A DNA stretch of 64,000 bases, taken from Syntrophales bacterium. GTDB taxonomy: Bacteria; Desulfobacterota; Syntrophia; Syntrophales; UBA5619. A program made the position numbers and the translations under genes. Positions 35,456-44,623 of this stretch are shown piece after piece; within the stretch, counting starts at the first letter, position 1, and every line of letters starts with the position of its first letter. Where the stretch lies: the NCBI GenBank assembly GCA_023229765.1, contig JALNYO010000008.1, positions 66,896 to 130,895 on the forward strand, in the 5' to 3' direction. The notes below the pieces were generated by a model. That model had not been told where the DNA came from. It saw nothing but the letters and a program-made list of their open reading frames with translations, and made no database searches.

Positions 35456-36884
35456 CTTCAAACCTTGTCCAACTGGTTCTGCTTTTTTCCGAAGAGGGCG
35501 CGCCGGCGGCAAAGATGACGAGGTCGCCTTTTTTGATCAGGCCGCGGTTTAGCAGTAATTCCTTTGCCTCCTCTATGGCGAGGTGTTCCTTGTCAAACTG
35601 GTCGCGAAAAACAGAGTTTACCCCCCAGCGGAGACACAGGCGGTTCATGGTTTCAAAACTGTTGGATATCGCAATTATGCGGGCATAGGGCCTGTACTTG
35701 GAGATAATTCTGGCGGTTCTTCCCGCGAAGGTAAAGACTACAATCGCCTGGGCATCGATCTGGCCGCTCATTTCCACTATGGAATGCCCGATCGAGTCAA
35801 ACAGTTTTTCCTGGAGATCGGAAGGCGAAAGGTACGTGATATTCCTCCGGTCTTCGGCATGCATCTCCGCATTGAGGACAATGTCCCTCATGATTCGAAC
35901 GACGTCGACCGGGAATGCGCCGACCGAGGTTTCTCCGCTCAGCATCACGGCATCGCTGCCGTCCCAGACGGCATTTGCAACATCGGAGGCCTCCGCACGG
36001 GTGGGAACCGGGGAGTGAATCATCGATTCGAGCATCTGCGTCGCAGTTATGACCAATTTGCCGGCGGCGTTGCATTTTTGAATGATGATTTTCTGCAGTA
36101 CCGGCACATCCTGAGGCGGCAGCTCCACGCCCAGGTCGCCCCGCGCGATCATGATCCCGTCGGCGGCGGCGATGATGGCGTCGAGGTTTTCAACGGCTTC
36201 CCGTTTTTCTATCTTGGCAATAACCGGGATGTCTTCGCCCCGGTCGCTGAGCCAGTCTTTCAGTTGTGTGACGTCGGCGGCGCTTCTGACGAAAGACAGG
36301 GCGATGTAATCAACCCTGTGCTGCAGCGCAAACTCGAGATCCCGGAAGTCTTTGTCGGTGAGGGACGGGGTCGATAAATTCATCCCCGGCAGGTTCATCC
36401 CCTTTTTCGAGGTAACGAGGCCCCCGGCATCGATTCTACAGATGACGCCCTCGCCCTTCTTTTCGATTATAGTCAACTGAATAAGACCGTCATTGATTAA
36501 AATCCTGTCCCCAATTGCGGCATCCTGGACGAGTGGCTGGTAGGACGTGGAGATCATCTCCTTTGTTCCGAGGAGATTGTTAGTCGTTATTTCAATCAGC
36601 TCACCAGTTTGCAGGAATATGCCCGGTTCCGTAATTTCGCCGACTCTGATCTTCGGCCCCTGCAGATCAACGAGAATCGCAAGCGGGGTGTTTTCCTCGG
36701 TGCAGGCTTTATGCAGGGCGTCAAAAACAACTTCAAAAAAGTCACCGCTGCCATGCGACATGTTCAGACGCACAGCGTCAATCCCCGCCCGGATCAATTG
36801 ACGGATTGTTGCCGCATTCCCGGTGGCCGGTCCTAACGTCGCGATAATTTTAGTCTTGGAGAATTTTGCTGCAATTTCTGCCAT
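35448..36884 (-). CDS. pyk: Pyruvate kinase
   Basis: 478 residues. It has TKIIATLGPATGNAATIRQLIRAGIDAVRLNMSHG at the N-terminus, IARGDLGVELPP, and the active-site signature IPVIAKIEKREAVENLD with catalytic Lys. The C-terminal allosteric domain is present (VVFTFAGRTARIISKYRP). It makes ATP from phosphoenolpyruvate in the last step of glycolysis and complements the transketolase and isomerase genes upstream. It stands alone and overlaps the tail of the broken DUF362 gene. Confidence 0.95.
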   Translation of the reverse strand: MAEIAAKFSKTKIIATLGPATGNAATIRQLIRAGIDAVRLNMSHGSGDFFEVVFDALHKACTEENTPLAILVDLQGPKIRVGEITEPGIFLQTGELIEITTNNLLGTKEMISTSYQPLVQDAAIGDRILINDGLIQLTIIEKKGEGVICRIDAGGLVTSKKGMNLPGMNLSTPSLTDKDFRDLEFALQHRVDYIALSFVRSAADVTQLKDWLSDRGEDIPVIAKIEKREAVENLDAIIAAADGIMIARGDLGVELPPQDVPVLQKIIIQKCNAAGKLVITATQMLESMIHSPVPTRAEASDVANAVWDGSDAVMLSGETSVGAFPVDVVRIMRDIVLNAEMHAEDRRNITYLSPSDLQEKLFDSIGHSIVEMSGQIDAQAIVVFTFAGRTARIISKYRPYARIIAISNSFETMNRLCLRWGVNSVFRDQFDKEHLAIEEAKELLLNRGLIKKGDLVIFAAGAPSSEKSRTSWTRFEVM

Positions 36885-37084
36885 TTTCCCTCCTGTTTAT
36901 TCGCTGCCCCTGGCGGCATTTCGTTGCGATGACGATAATGGGGTTTTCGGGACAACCGAACGTGCTGCAGATCGATGTTTTCCGTGGCGATAAGACTAAC
37001 ATTTGGTGTATAAGGTGTCAAGGCCGTACGCAGTCGCCGTTCACGCTGTTTTGTCACAATAACTTCAAGCGGGAGAAAGGAAGG

Positions 37085-37432
37085 ATGACGATAAAAATTA
37101 ATTTTTATTGCTGGGCACGCTGAACCACCTGTCGCAAGGCGAAGGAGTTTCTTTCGCAAAAGCAGGTGGAAATCAATGACCGCGATTTTTTCAAGAACCC
37201 TTTCAGCCGGGCAGAAATAGTGGAACTGTTGGGGGAAAAGCCGGCGGCGGAGATGTTCAACTTCCGCAGCCCCTCCTTCAAGAAGCTGGGCGTGAATCGG
37301 GATAGCCTTGGCCCTGAAGAACTTATCGCTTTGATGCTGAAGGAGCCACGGCTGGTCCGCCGGCCGGTGGTGCGAATCGGGGAAGAGGTATATTTCAGCG
37401 CCGACAGGTCAGTCCTGGAGGGTTTGCTTTAA
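37085..37432 (+). CDS. Spx/ArsC-like redox protein, probable selenoprotein (in-frame TGA at codon 13)
   Basis: Read from the ATG at 37085 (GGGAGAAAGGAAGG upstream), the frame is MTIKINFYCWAR-U-TTCRKAK and then EFLSQKQVEIND, running to 37432; the U is TGA at 37121-37123. A later GTG at 37166 would give an 88-residue protein lacking the redox site. In ArsC/Spx/YffB proteins this place is CxxCRKA (for example CTSCRKAKAWL), so TGA replaces exactly the first cysteine. A hairpin placed as in bacterial SECIS elements follows. The remaining domain (RSPSFKKLG, EPRLVRRPVV) is typical of the family. It probably acts as a thiol-disulfide oxidoreductase. Total length would be 115 residues. Confidence 0.82.
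37121..37169 (+). promoter_or_regulatory. Candidate bacterial SECIS element
   Basis: Right after the TGA come CCACCTG (37125-37131) and CAGGTGG (37163-37169), a perfect 7-bp outer stem. Inside it GCGAA (37139-37143) pairs with TTCGC (37153-37157), leaving a 9-base loop that starts with GG. Loop position (about 20 nt after TGA) and guanines at its start agree with the bacterial SECIS pattern read by SelB. Predicted by eye only. Confidence 0.72.
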
Positions 37433-37653
37433 CCATAAGCAGCCACTCCTTAGCCACGGGCGGTTAGCGCTTCACCAAGCCTCTTGCGTGCTGATGCACG
37501 TCCGGACGCAGTGCAAGGCATTACAGCACTATAACAAGGTCGCTGCTGTCCGCCGCAGGCAATGTTATAAATATATTTGCGCATAGAACGACTTTGGGTA
37601 TATACCTCTTCGAAACAAGCGTAAATACAATAAAATAAGGAGGAGAAATCGCT

Positions 37654-38232
37654 ATGGCAAAGAAAATTCTGTTTTTGGTTGGCGACTACGTAGAGGACTA
37701 CGAAGTCATGGTTCCGTTCCAGGCGCTGGCCGCGGTCGGCTACACCGTTGAGGCCGCCTGCCCGGACAAGGCCGCGGGCGACGTGATACGGACTGCCGTT
37801 CACGACTTTGAAGGCGACCAGACTTACAGCGAAAAGCGCGGTCACAACTTTGGCCTGAACAAGACCTTCAGCGAAATCAAAGAGGTTGAATACGACGCCC
37901 TGGTTATCCCCGGTGGGCGCGCGCCCGAATATATCCGCCTAAACCCGCGCGTGCTGGAAATTACTCGCTATTTCTTTACGACCAACAAGCCCGTTGCGGT
38001 TATTTGCCATGGCGCGCAGGTGCTGGCGGCGGCCGGCGTGCTGAAGGGACGTAAATCAACGGCCTACCCGGCAGTGGGTCCCGATGTCGTAAGCTCCGGC
38101 GGGGAATATATGCAGATACCCGTTGACAAGGCGGTGACGGAAGGCAACCTTGTTTCGGCCCCCGCCTGGCCGGCCCATCCCGATTGGCTTGCCCAGTTCC
38201 TGAAGCTGATGGGCGCGAAGATCGAGTTATAG
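37654..38232 (+). CDS. DJ-1/PfpI-family protein
   Basis: 192 residues, well-placed AGGAGG before the ATG. The fold start KKILFLVGDYVEDYEVMVPFQAL and the nucleophile elbow AVICHGAQVLAAAGVLKGRKSTAYPA (Cys in ICHG) identify the PfpI/YhbO branch; the nearby Glu (VEDYE) completes the usual active site. Such proteins act as glyoxalase/deglycase-like or stress hydrolases; the exact reaction is unknown. The gene follows the selenoprotein candidate by 220 bp; that gap includes an imperfect dyad (CTTGC ... GCAAG) and no gene. Confidence 0.87.
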   Translation: MAKKILFLVGDYVEDYEVMVPFQALAAVGYTVEAACPDKAAGDVIRTAVHDFEGDQTYSEKRGHNFGLNKTFSEIKEVEYDALVIPGGRAPEYIRLNPRVLEITRYFFTTNKPVAVICHGAQVLAAAGVLKGRKSTAYPAVGPDVVSSGGEYMQIPVDKAVTEGNLVSAPAWPAHPDWLAQFLKLMGAKIEL

Positions 38233-38263
38233 TCAAAACAATAGGGGCTCTGTCCCTCTTTAT

Positions 38264-39265
38264 ATGCTGAAGGTCATTACCGACGAGGCGGCGATCAAGC
38301 GTTGCCAGGGACATTTTGTGAGGAGTTTCCGGCCATTTGCGTCCGCCAAGATTCCCGTGCGGCTCGGCCATCCGGGGGCGAGCGAGCAGGCGAAGGTTGT
38401 CTGGTCGGAGGACCTCGGCATCTGGCACTTCTCCCGCAAGATTGCCGACAGCCGCTACTGGAATGGATTCGGGAGCGGCCGCCCGGAGCCTGGAAGCGCC
38501 ATTGCGATTACCTGCGAGATAAATTTCCCCCTCCGCGGCGTTGACAGAAGGATGGGCGGCGCCTTTGCCCAGGATCGCACCGGCCGCCTCTTCGTTGTCC
38601 ACCGGGGCAAGTTGGGCGGCGGCAGAAAGGGGATCGGGAAATCGCTCTTCACAAGCAGCTACCGGGGAACCTGGGAGGTCTTGGATGACGGGGGCGAGGA
38701 GACGCCGGTCGCCGTCATCGGGATTCTGCAATCGCCTCGTTTTGCCAGACATATCGCCGAGTTCGTCCAAAAGATTGCCCAAATCAAGGAGACTGCCGCC
38801 GCCAGCTCTGCGCAGGCCGAGCTGCTCTTTGGCGAATTTCGTCTCCATGAAGAGCTGCTCGGCGCCCGCTACCGCGAGCAGGAGAGGGAGACCGGCGCCG
38901 AATGCGACCACGGCCTCGTCGTCCGGGATCTGGCCAAAATCATGATGCAGGCCGGTCTGAGGGTGGGAAACGACGGGAACCGGGATTTGGCGGTGATGAA
39001 CCAGGCCGGCCGGATCCGGGCGGTCTTTCAGATTCGGACGGAAACGACTCTTGCGGAGATTCACGCCGCGGCGACGCAGCTTCTGCTGAGCGGCCTGAGT
39101 CTAACCGACAATCCGCTGCTGATATTGGCTCTTCCCCGGTTGCCGAAGTCTTCGCTGATTGACAAATTGAAGCGGCTGAATATTGCCGTCCTGATTTATG
39201 AATGGCAGGAAGAACGGGCGCTTTTCCCCGGCCTCGCCTCTCTCCTGCCGGCAATTGCCTCGTGA
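38264..39265 (+). CDS. Uncharacterised protein, possibly nuclease-related
   Basis: 333 residues; no family recognised with certainty. Residues 1-150 contain HFSRKIADSRYWNGFG and HRGKLGGGRKGIGKSLF, a glycine/lysine-rich loop. A helical section (160-210) follows, then GLRVGNDGNRDLAVMNQAGRIRAVFQIRTET near 235-265. The D ... QIRTE spacing resembles a PD-(D/E)xK core, hence a guess at a nuclease or DNA-modification protein. It may be co-transcribed with the DJ-1 gene 31 bp upstream. Confidence 0.5.
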   Translation: MLKVITDEAAIKRCQGHFVRSFRPFASAKIPVRLGHPGASEQAKVVWSEDLGIWHFSRKIADSRYWNGFGSGRPEPGSAIAITCEINFPLRGVDRRMGGAFAQDRTGRLFVVHRGKLGGGRKGIGKSLFTSSYRGTWEVLDDGGEETPVAVIGILQSPRFARHIAEFVQKIAQIKETAAASSAQAELLFGEFRLHEELLGARYREQERETGAECDHGLVVRDLAKIMMQAGLRVGNDGNRDLAVMNQAGRIRAVFQIRTETTLAEIHAAATQLLLSGLSLTDNPLLILALPRLPKSSLIDKLKRLNIAVLIYEWQEERALFPGLASLLPAIAS

Positions 39266-39322
39266 CTGGCCAGTGGGGGAGAAACGATGATTCAAGCTCG
39301 GAGAACTCCCTCTGCCCTTCGT

Positions 39323-39411
39323 GTCATTGCGACAAGCGAAGCTGCGAAGCAATCTGATGGTTTATCGAATACTTACGGGATTGATTCGGCCTATGGCCTT
39401 CCCGCAATGAC
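39323..39411. repeat. GTCATTGCG ... CGCAATGAC palindromic repeat
   Basis: The 89-bp interval between the hypothetical gene and the transglutaminase-like gene begins GTCATTGCGACAAGCGAAG and ends CCCGCAATGAC, inverted ends of the same class as the GTCATTCCC and GTCATTTCGA repeats elsewhere. No coding content. Confidence 0.65.
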
Positions 39412-39448
39412 CAAAAATTAAAGCTGTCCCTCGTATAAGGAGAAGTTT

Positions 39449-40120
39449 ATGGAATCAGAAATGCAGCAGTATCTACAGCCTTCAGCGACCATTGACCATG
39501 ACGACAAAGCGGTTGCCGCCTTTGCAAAAGGACATGCCGGCGATTCGGCAGATCACCGCGAACAGGCGGTCAGCCTCTATTATGCCGTCAGGGACGGCAT
39601 CCGCTACGATCCTTACTCCATTGACCTGTCGATCGAAGGAATCCGTGCCAGCGCTACATTGAAAAGCGGCCGCGGCTGGTGCGTGGCCAAGGCGATTCTG
39701 CTGGCAGCCTGTTGCCGTACCACGGGAATTCCCGCCCGGCTAGGATTTGCCGATGTACGGAATCACCTGACCACCCAGCGTTTGCGCGACCAGATGAAGA
39801 CCGACGTCTTTTTGTGGCACGGGTACACCTCTATTTTCCTGGATGGAGGTTGGATCAAGGCCACGCCCGCCTTCAATATCGAACTTTGCCAGCGGTTTCG
39901 GCTGAAACCCCTTGATTTCGACGGGCGCAGCGATTCGATTTATCACCCGTTCGATATGGAAGGGCGGAGGCACATGGAGTACCTGAAGTATCGCGGTGAA
40001 TTTGCCGAGGCCCCGCTTGAGCAGATTGCCGAAACATTCCGCCGTGAATATTTAAAGGATTCTTTCGGGGATCAAGCCGACTTCGAAAGCGACGTAGCGC
40101 AGGAGACCGGCGGCTTCTGA
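39449..40120 (+). CDS. Transglutaminase-like superfamily protein
   Basis: 223 residues with AGGAG before the ATG. The catalytic triad region is visible: Cys in RGWCVAKAILLAACCRTTGIPARLGFADVRNH, His in WHGYTSIFLDGGWIKATPAFN, with Asp soon after the strand likely. The segment DGIRYDPYSID is typical of this group. It may act as a cysteine peptidase or transglutaminase in the cytoplasm; there is no signal peptide. It stands alone. Confidence 0.82.
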   Translation: MESEMQQYLQPSATIDHDDKAVAAFAKGHAGDSADHREQAVSLYYAVRDGIRYDPYSIDLSIEGIRASATLKSGRGWCVAKAILLAACCRTTGIPARLGFADVRNHLTTQRLRDQMKTDVFLWHGYTSIFLDGGWIKATPAFNIELCQRFRLKPLDFDGRSDSIYHPFDMEGRRHMEYLKYRGEFAEAPLEQIAETFRREYLKDSFGDQADFESDVAQETGGF

Positions 40121-40163
40121 AAAAAAAAGCAAAATAAATCCGGCCTCTTTTTACTTCATGCCT

Positions 40164-40556
40164 TTAACCCTTAAACCGGCCCACCCCTTTTTTCTCGTCG
40201 ATGTCGCCGGGATACATAACCGCTTCTTGACCGCGTTCCTTGGTGCGGATGCGGATTATCTCCTCCACCGGGGAGATGAAGATGAGTCCGTCTCCCGGTT
40301 CGCCGGTATAGGCGGATTTCAGGATGGCGGCGATGGTGTCCTCCAAATTGCGCTCGCTGACAACGATGTTGAGTTGAATCTTCGGCAACATGTCCACCTG
40401 ATAAGTTCCGGACCGTCCCGCGAGCTTGATGCCGCCCTGCCGGCCATGCCCGCGAATTTCGAACATGTTCATCCCGACGATGCCGATTTCAGTTAAGGCG
40501 TCCTTGACATCCGTAATCTTGTCTTCTCGGATGATAGCCTCGATTTTTTTTAACAT
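40164..40556 (-). CDS. glnB: Nitrogen regulatory protein P-II
   Basis: 130 residues, somewhat longer than the usual 112. It starts MLKKIEAIIREDKITDVKDALTEIG, has the T-loop GRSGTYQVDMLPK with the Tyr that is uridylylated, and ends with the B-loop EPGDGLIFISPVEEIIRIRTKE. P-II senses 2-oxoglutarate and ATP/ADP and binds AmtB to close it. It follows amtB by 53 bp on the same strand, so it is probably the GlnK-type partner of that channel. Confidence 0.93.
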   Translation of the reverse strand: MLKKIEAIIREDKITDVKDALTEIGIVGMNMFEIRGHGRQGGIKLAGRSGTYQVDMLPKIQLNIVVSERNLEDTIAAILKSAYTGEPGDGLIFISPVEEIIRIRTKERGQEAVMYPGDIDEKKGVGRFKG

Positions 40557-40609
40557 TTCTGCTCTCCCTAAATATTTATTGAGGAAGCTCCTCTTCGAGC
40601 CGGCTTGTC

Positions 40610-41836
40610 TTATGAATAGGAACGCTCCCCGTGCGAGCTGATATCCAGGCCTACCTCTTCTTCCGCTGCCGTTACCCGCAGCCCGATGCTCGCATTGAGC
40701 AGTTTGGCCAGCGCATAGGTAACGCCAAAACTAAAGGCGGCAGTCGCCACTATGCCAATAATCTGAATGCTGAGCTGTCCGGGGTTGCCGAAGAAGAAAC
40801 CGTTTCCGCCGGCGGCGTTCACTGCTGTTGTCGCAAACAGGCCAGTGGCGATCATTCCCCAGGTGCTGCCCACGCCGTGGCAGGCCCAGACATCCAGCGA
40901 CTCGTCCCATCTTCTCTTTTCCCGGAAGCGCATGGCATAATAGGAAATTGGCGCTGCTACGGCGCCGATCAACATAGCAGCAAGCGGCGTGACAAAACCG
41001 GAAGCGGGCGTTACTGCCGCCAATCCGACTACCATGCCGGTGGCGATGCCCAGGGTGCTGGGACGGCCGTCCAGCCAGGAGAGCAGCATCCAGACCAGCC
41101 CGGCGGCCGCGCCGGAGGTGTTGGTGGCGAGGAGCGCATTAACCGCGACGCCATCGGCAGCCAGGGCGCTGCCGGCATTAAAGCCGAACCATCCCACCCA
41201 TAATAACCCGGCGCCGATCACCGTAAGGGGGATGTTGTTCGGTTCCATGGGGGACTTCCCGAATCCCTTGCGCGGGCCGATGACAAGGGCAAAGGCAAGG
41301 GCGGAAAAACCGGCCGCAATATGCACCACCGTCCCGCCGGCAAAATCCAGAACGCCCATTTCCCGGAGCCAGCCGCCCTGCCCCCAGACCCAGTGGCACA
41401 GAGGGTCATAGACCAGTGTGGCCCACAGCAGGCTGAAAATCAGAAAACTGATGAATTTCACCCTTTCCACAAAGGCGCCTGTAATCAGCGCCGGCGTGAT
41501 GACCGCGAACATCATTTGAAAGGCGGCGAAAAGACCATGGGGAATGGTCTTGCTGTAGTCGGCATTGGGCAAAGCGCCAACGCCGCTGAAGCCGGTAAAA
41601 TTAAGCCCGCCGATGAGCCCCTGGATGTCCTGGCCGAAGGAAAGGGAGTAGCCGTACAATATCCATTGGATGCCGATAAGGGCCATAAAGGTGTAGCTCA
41701 AGGTTAACGTGGAAAGGACATTCTTGCGCCGGACCATGCCCCCGTAAAAGAGCGCGAGCGCCGGCGTCATCAGCAAGACCAGGGAGCAGCAGACCAAGAG
41801 CCAGGCCGTGTCGCCGCTGTTGATTGGATTGACCAT
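40610..41836 (-). CDS. amtB: Ammonium transporter
   Basis: 408 residues, about eleven membrane helices. N-terminal LMTPALALFYGGMVRRKNVLSTL, the mid motif GTVVHIAAGFSALAFAL (pore His), and HGVGSTWGMIATGLFA are characteristic of Amt proteins. The cytoplasmic tail (AAEEEVGLDISSHGERSYS) matches the P-II-binding end. It forms an operon with the following P-II gene; the order amtB then P-II is the reverse of the enteric glnK-amtB. Confidence 0.95.
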   Translation of the reverse strand: MVNPINSGDTAWLLVCCSLVLLMTPALALFYGGMVRRKNVLSTLTLSYTFMALIGIQWILYGYSLSFGQDIQGLIGGLNFTGFSGVGALPNADYSKTIPHGLFAAFQMMFAVITPALITGAFVERVKFISFLIFSLLWATLVYDPLCHWVWGQGGWLREMGVLDFAGGTVVHIAAGFSALAFALVIGPRKGFGKSPMEPNNIPLTVIGAGLLWVGWFGFNAGSALAADGVAVNALLATNTSGAAAGLVWMLLSWLDGRPSTLGIATGMVVGLAAVTPASGFVTPLAAMLIGAVAAPISYYAMRFREKRRWDESLDVWACHGVGSTWGMIATGLFATTAVNAAGGNGFFFGNPGQLSIQIIGIVATAAFSFGVTYALAKLLNASIGLRVTAAEEEVGLDISSHGERSYS

Positions 41837-42361
41837 AATTCGTTACCTTTCCTTAAGACGTAGTGATTAATGCCAATTACTGCAAACATAGCAAATATCT
41901 TGCCAAATATAAATTACTTGCATTATTAGATAGATAAGATTTACGCTGACATATTATTGGGACGAAATTGTCACTGATTAAGGCAGCAGTACATAATTGT
42001 ATTAAGATAAAATGGGGGAAAGAACATCTGGCGAAGGCCTCAGAAAGTCTTCCGGGATTTCCCTGATTGAAAACGCAGCCAATTTTCATTAAAGTTATTG
42101 ACAAAGTCCCGGAAAGGTGTTCAATTTTTACGCGTACGGTACACGCAGGTTCAATCCAGAGGCTTATCTTGCGCAAGCTGCAATCGCCTCTAAAAAAACG
42201 GCCGGAGACGCAACAGATATTAATGAAATCATTAGATAATTTTAGTTAGATCTGCCGCTGCCGGCAACCTGGCAGGGGCGGCGGCTTGACCAGACAAGTT
42301 GACTGCTTGCACGCATGATTGAGCACGGCGTCAGCGCGATGATACAATACGGAGGAGAGCA
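41837..42361. other. Intergenic region between amtB and the dynamin-like gene
   Basis: 525 bp, AT-rich near amtB and GC-rich near the GTPase gene. I see no gene. It must hold divergent promoters; I searched both strands for a sigma54 site for amtB and found none that fits well. A GC-rich imperfect hairpin (GCCGCTGCC ... GGGGCGGC) lies near 42250-42285, and GGAGGA just precedes the dynamin start. Confidence 0.5.
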
Positions 42362-44044
42362 ATGGCGCCGCGGGTATTGAGCCTTAAGCAGAACAAACAG
42401 TTTGCTTCGATACGCGATTTACTCCAGAGGTGTTTAGCCCTGACAGAAAAGTGCTCGGACGCGGAGTCATCCCAGTTTCTCTTCGAACAAATTTCCCATC
42501 TTCAGTCCGCTGCGCTTTTCGTCATAGTCGGGGAGGTGAAGGCTGGCAAGAGCAGCTTTGTGAATGCGCTGCTTGGCGAAGAGATCTGCGAGGTTGCGCC
42601 TGAACCATGCACGGCCGGCATCCAGGAGCTGGTTTACGGGGAAGAGCGATCAACGACGATCCTCGGAGATCATTGGGAAAAGGTCAGTCTGCCGAAAGAG
42701 GTCCTCAAGGAAATATCCATTGTCGATACACCGGGGACAAATTCGATTATTCGCAATCATCAGACCATTACAGAGAAATACATACCAAAAAGCGATCTTG
42801 TCTTGTTTGTCTTTCCGGCAAAGAATCCCCATACCGCTACCGCCTGGGATTTCCTGGAACTTGTTCGGAAGGACTGGCGCCGGAAGATAGTTTTTATTTT
42901 GCAGCAAGCCGACCTTGCAACGCAGCGGGAACTCGCTACCAACAAAGAGCGGGTGCAGCAGTATGCGCGTGAGAGAAACATACAGAATCCAGTGGTTTTC
43001 ACTGTTTCGGCCAAGCGGGAAGCTGAAGGCGCATCGGATAGTGGTTTTGCAGAATTTCGGCAGTTCCTGCAAAGCGCCGTTGAGACGGGGGATGTCTGGC
43101 AGATGAAGGCCGAAGCGGCGCGGGACACGGCCGGCAAAATTGTCGGCAGCCTGCTGGCGCGTCTGCGGAAGGAACAAGCCGCTGTTGCCGATGACCGGAT
43201 TTTTTACGCGAATTTAATCGCCCGGGTGGAAGCGCGTCGCGAAAAGGCTAATGCACTCAGACGCTTGGCCGTCGATAGCCTGTGCGTCTCCTACGACCGG
43301 CTTGCCACCGGCTTGGAACGCGACTTCGCTGAAGGCTTAAGAGTGGGAACGATCTTGCGCCGGGCTATTCCGTTTGTCCGGGACAAGGATGTCAAGACAT
43401 GGCTCAAAGAGCTTCATGCCAACTTTGAAAGTGTGTCGAAGCAGGAGATTGACGCCGAGTCCGCGCGAGTGTCGAAGGACATTTCTGATGAGATGATGAC
43501 GATGTTCAGCGAGTTGACTGAGGCAATTGCCCATCGCCGCAATACCGTAAGCGAGAGTTTTTCGGCCCGGCATTCCGACCGCGCCGAGATTCTCTTGCGC
43601 CTGCAGCAGCAGCTTCAAGACCTGCGCATCGCAGACATTGTTGGCGATAAGGGGATTCAGGGGTCTGACATAGGAACGCTATCCCTGGCCGGCGGAGGGA
43701 TCGCGGCGCTGGGCGCAGTCATTGCGTTTGCCACTCAACTGGTGGTGCTTGACATCACCGGCGGCATCCTGGCGCTGGTTGGCGCCGGTCTCATCGCTGT
43801 GACATTGCTCTGGAAACGGTCAAGCATCGTTAAGGATTTCTCGCAGAAACTGGAACAGTCGCGCCAGGAGTTCCGGGATCGCCTGGATAAGGAGATTGCC
43901 TTGATCTTCGGGAAGCTTTTTGTGGAAATTGAGCAACGCTTGCACGAACCGGTGGCAGCCCTCAATGCAGCCGATGACCGCTTGACTCCGCTTGTCGCAG
44001 AGGCGCAGCTTGTTGAGCAACTGGCGGGCGCGGTTTTTGATTGA
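42362..44044 (+). CDS. Bacterial dynamin-like GTPase
   Basis: 560 residues. G1 is GEVKAGKSSFVNALLG near residue 58, G3 is DTPGT near 122, and QQADL (near 180) stands in the G4 position. A long helical stalk follows (180-430). Two adjacent hydrophobic helices near 445-480 (LAGGGIAALGAVIAFATQL, ITGGILALVGAGLIAVTLLW) would insert into the membrane, as in bacterial dynamin-like proteins, and a helical tail follows. Such proteins reshape or repair membranes. A small membrane protein follows 90 bp downstream. Confidence 0.85.
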   Translation: MAPRVLSLKQNKQFASIRDLLQRCLALTEKCSDAESSQFLFEQISHLQSAALFVIVGEVKAGKSSFVNALLGEEICEVAPEPCTAGIQELVYGEERSTTILGDHWEKVSLPKEVLKEISIVDTPGTNSIIRNHQTITEKYIPKSDLVLFVFPAKNPHTATAWDFLELVRKDWRRKIVFILQQADLATQRELATNKERVQQYARERNIQNPVVFTVSAKREAEGASDSGFAEFRQFLQSAVETGDVWQMKAEAARDTAGKIVGSLLARLRKEQAAVADDRIFYANLIARVEARREKANALRRLAVDSLCVSYDRLATGLERDFAEGLRVGTILRRAIPFVRDKDVKTWLKELHANFESVSKQEIDAESARVSKDISDEMMTMFSELTEAIAHRRNTVSESFSARHSDRAEILLRLQQQLQDLRIADIVGDKGIQGSDIGTLSLAGGGIAALGAVIAFATQLVVLDITGGILALVGAGLIAVTLLWKRSSIVKDFSQKLEQSRQEFRDRLDKEIALIFGKLFVEIEQRLHEPVAALNAADDRLTPLVAEAQLVEQLAGAVFD

Positions 44045-44134
44045 AGTATAGCCGAACAGGATGGCTTCTGCACGGCCTTGGGCGGCTGCGGAGCTTGGAC
44101 GAGTTAGCGTTGCCGCTTACAGAAGGGAGAATCA

Positions 44135-44479
44135 ATGGAAACTACGGTGATCACAGAAAGAGAGAGGTCGGCAAAAACCCTTACGACAATCATTTATGCG
44201 CTGTATGCTGCGTTTTTTCTGGCCGGCATCACCGCCATCTTTGCGATCGTGATCAACTACGTCAAGAAGGATGATATGGTCGGAACATTTCTGGAAAGTC
44301 ATTTTCGCTGGCAGATTCGCACCTTCTGGTTCGGGCTGCTGTGGGGCGTGCTGGGAGGAATCACCATGCTGATCGTTGTCGGATGGTTTGCGCTTGTCGC
44401 CGACGGCATCTGGATTATTTACCGCATAATCAAAGGCTGGCTGCGGCTTAGCGAAAATAAGCCTATGTACGTCGTCTGA
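44135..44479 (+). CDS. Small membrane protein of DUF4870-like type
   Basis: 114 residues with three hydrophobic helices (IYALYAAFFLAGITAIFAIV, FWFGLLWGVLGGITMLIVVG, WFALVADGIWIIYRI) and the conserved HFRWQIRTFWFGLLW between the first two. It follows the dynamin-like gene and may be co-expressed. Function unknown. A GC-rich hairpin (CCCGCCC ... GGGCGGG, 44508-44538) lies beyond its stop. Confidence 0.7.
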   Translation: METTVITERERSAKTLTTIIYALYAAFFLAGITAIFAIVINYVKKDDMVGTFLESHFRWQIRTFWFGLLWGVLGGITMLIVVGWFALVADGIWIIYRIIKGWLRLSENKPMYVV

Positions 44480-44623
44480 AAAGTCAAGCGGGATGAACCC
44501 AGGCGGCCCCGCCCTCATCCTTGAAGGAAGGGGGCGGGCATCTGATGAGGGCGCGAAATTTATGGTCGCGCTGAATAGTTACCGTTATTTTTGAAATTTT
44601 TCTTATTGTCGAGGAGGCACTGC

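Noticed and set aside
37166..37432. Short 88-residue ArsC-like gene starting at GTG
   Set aside because: It drops the redox motif and the first strand, which are encoded in frame upstream across the TGA.
41877..42176. 99-codon open frame in the amtB upstream gap
   Set aside because: No ribosome site, no family pattern, AT-rich noncoding appearance.
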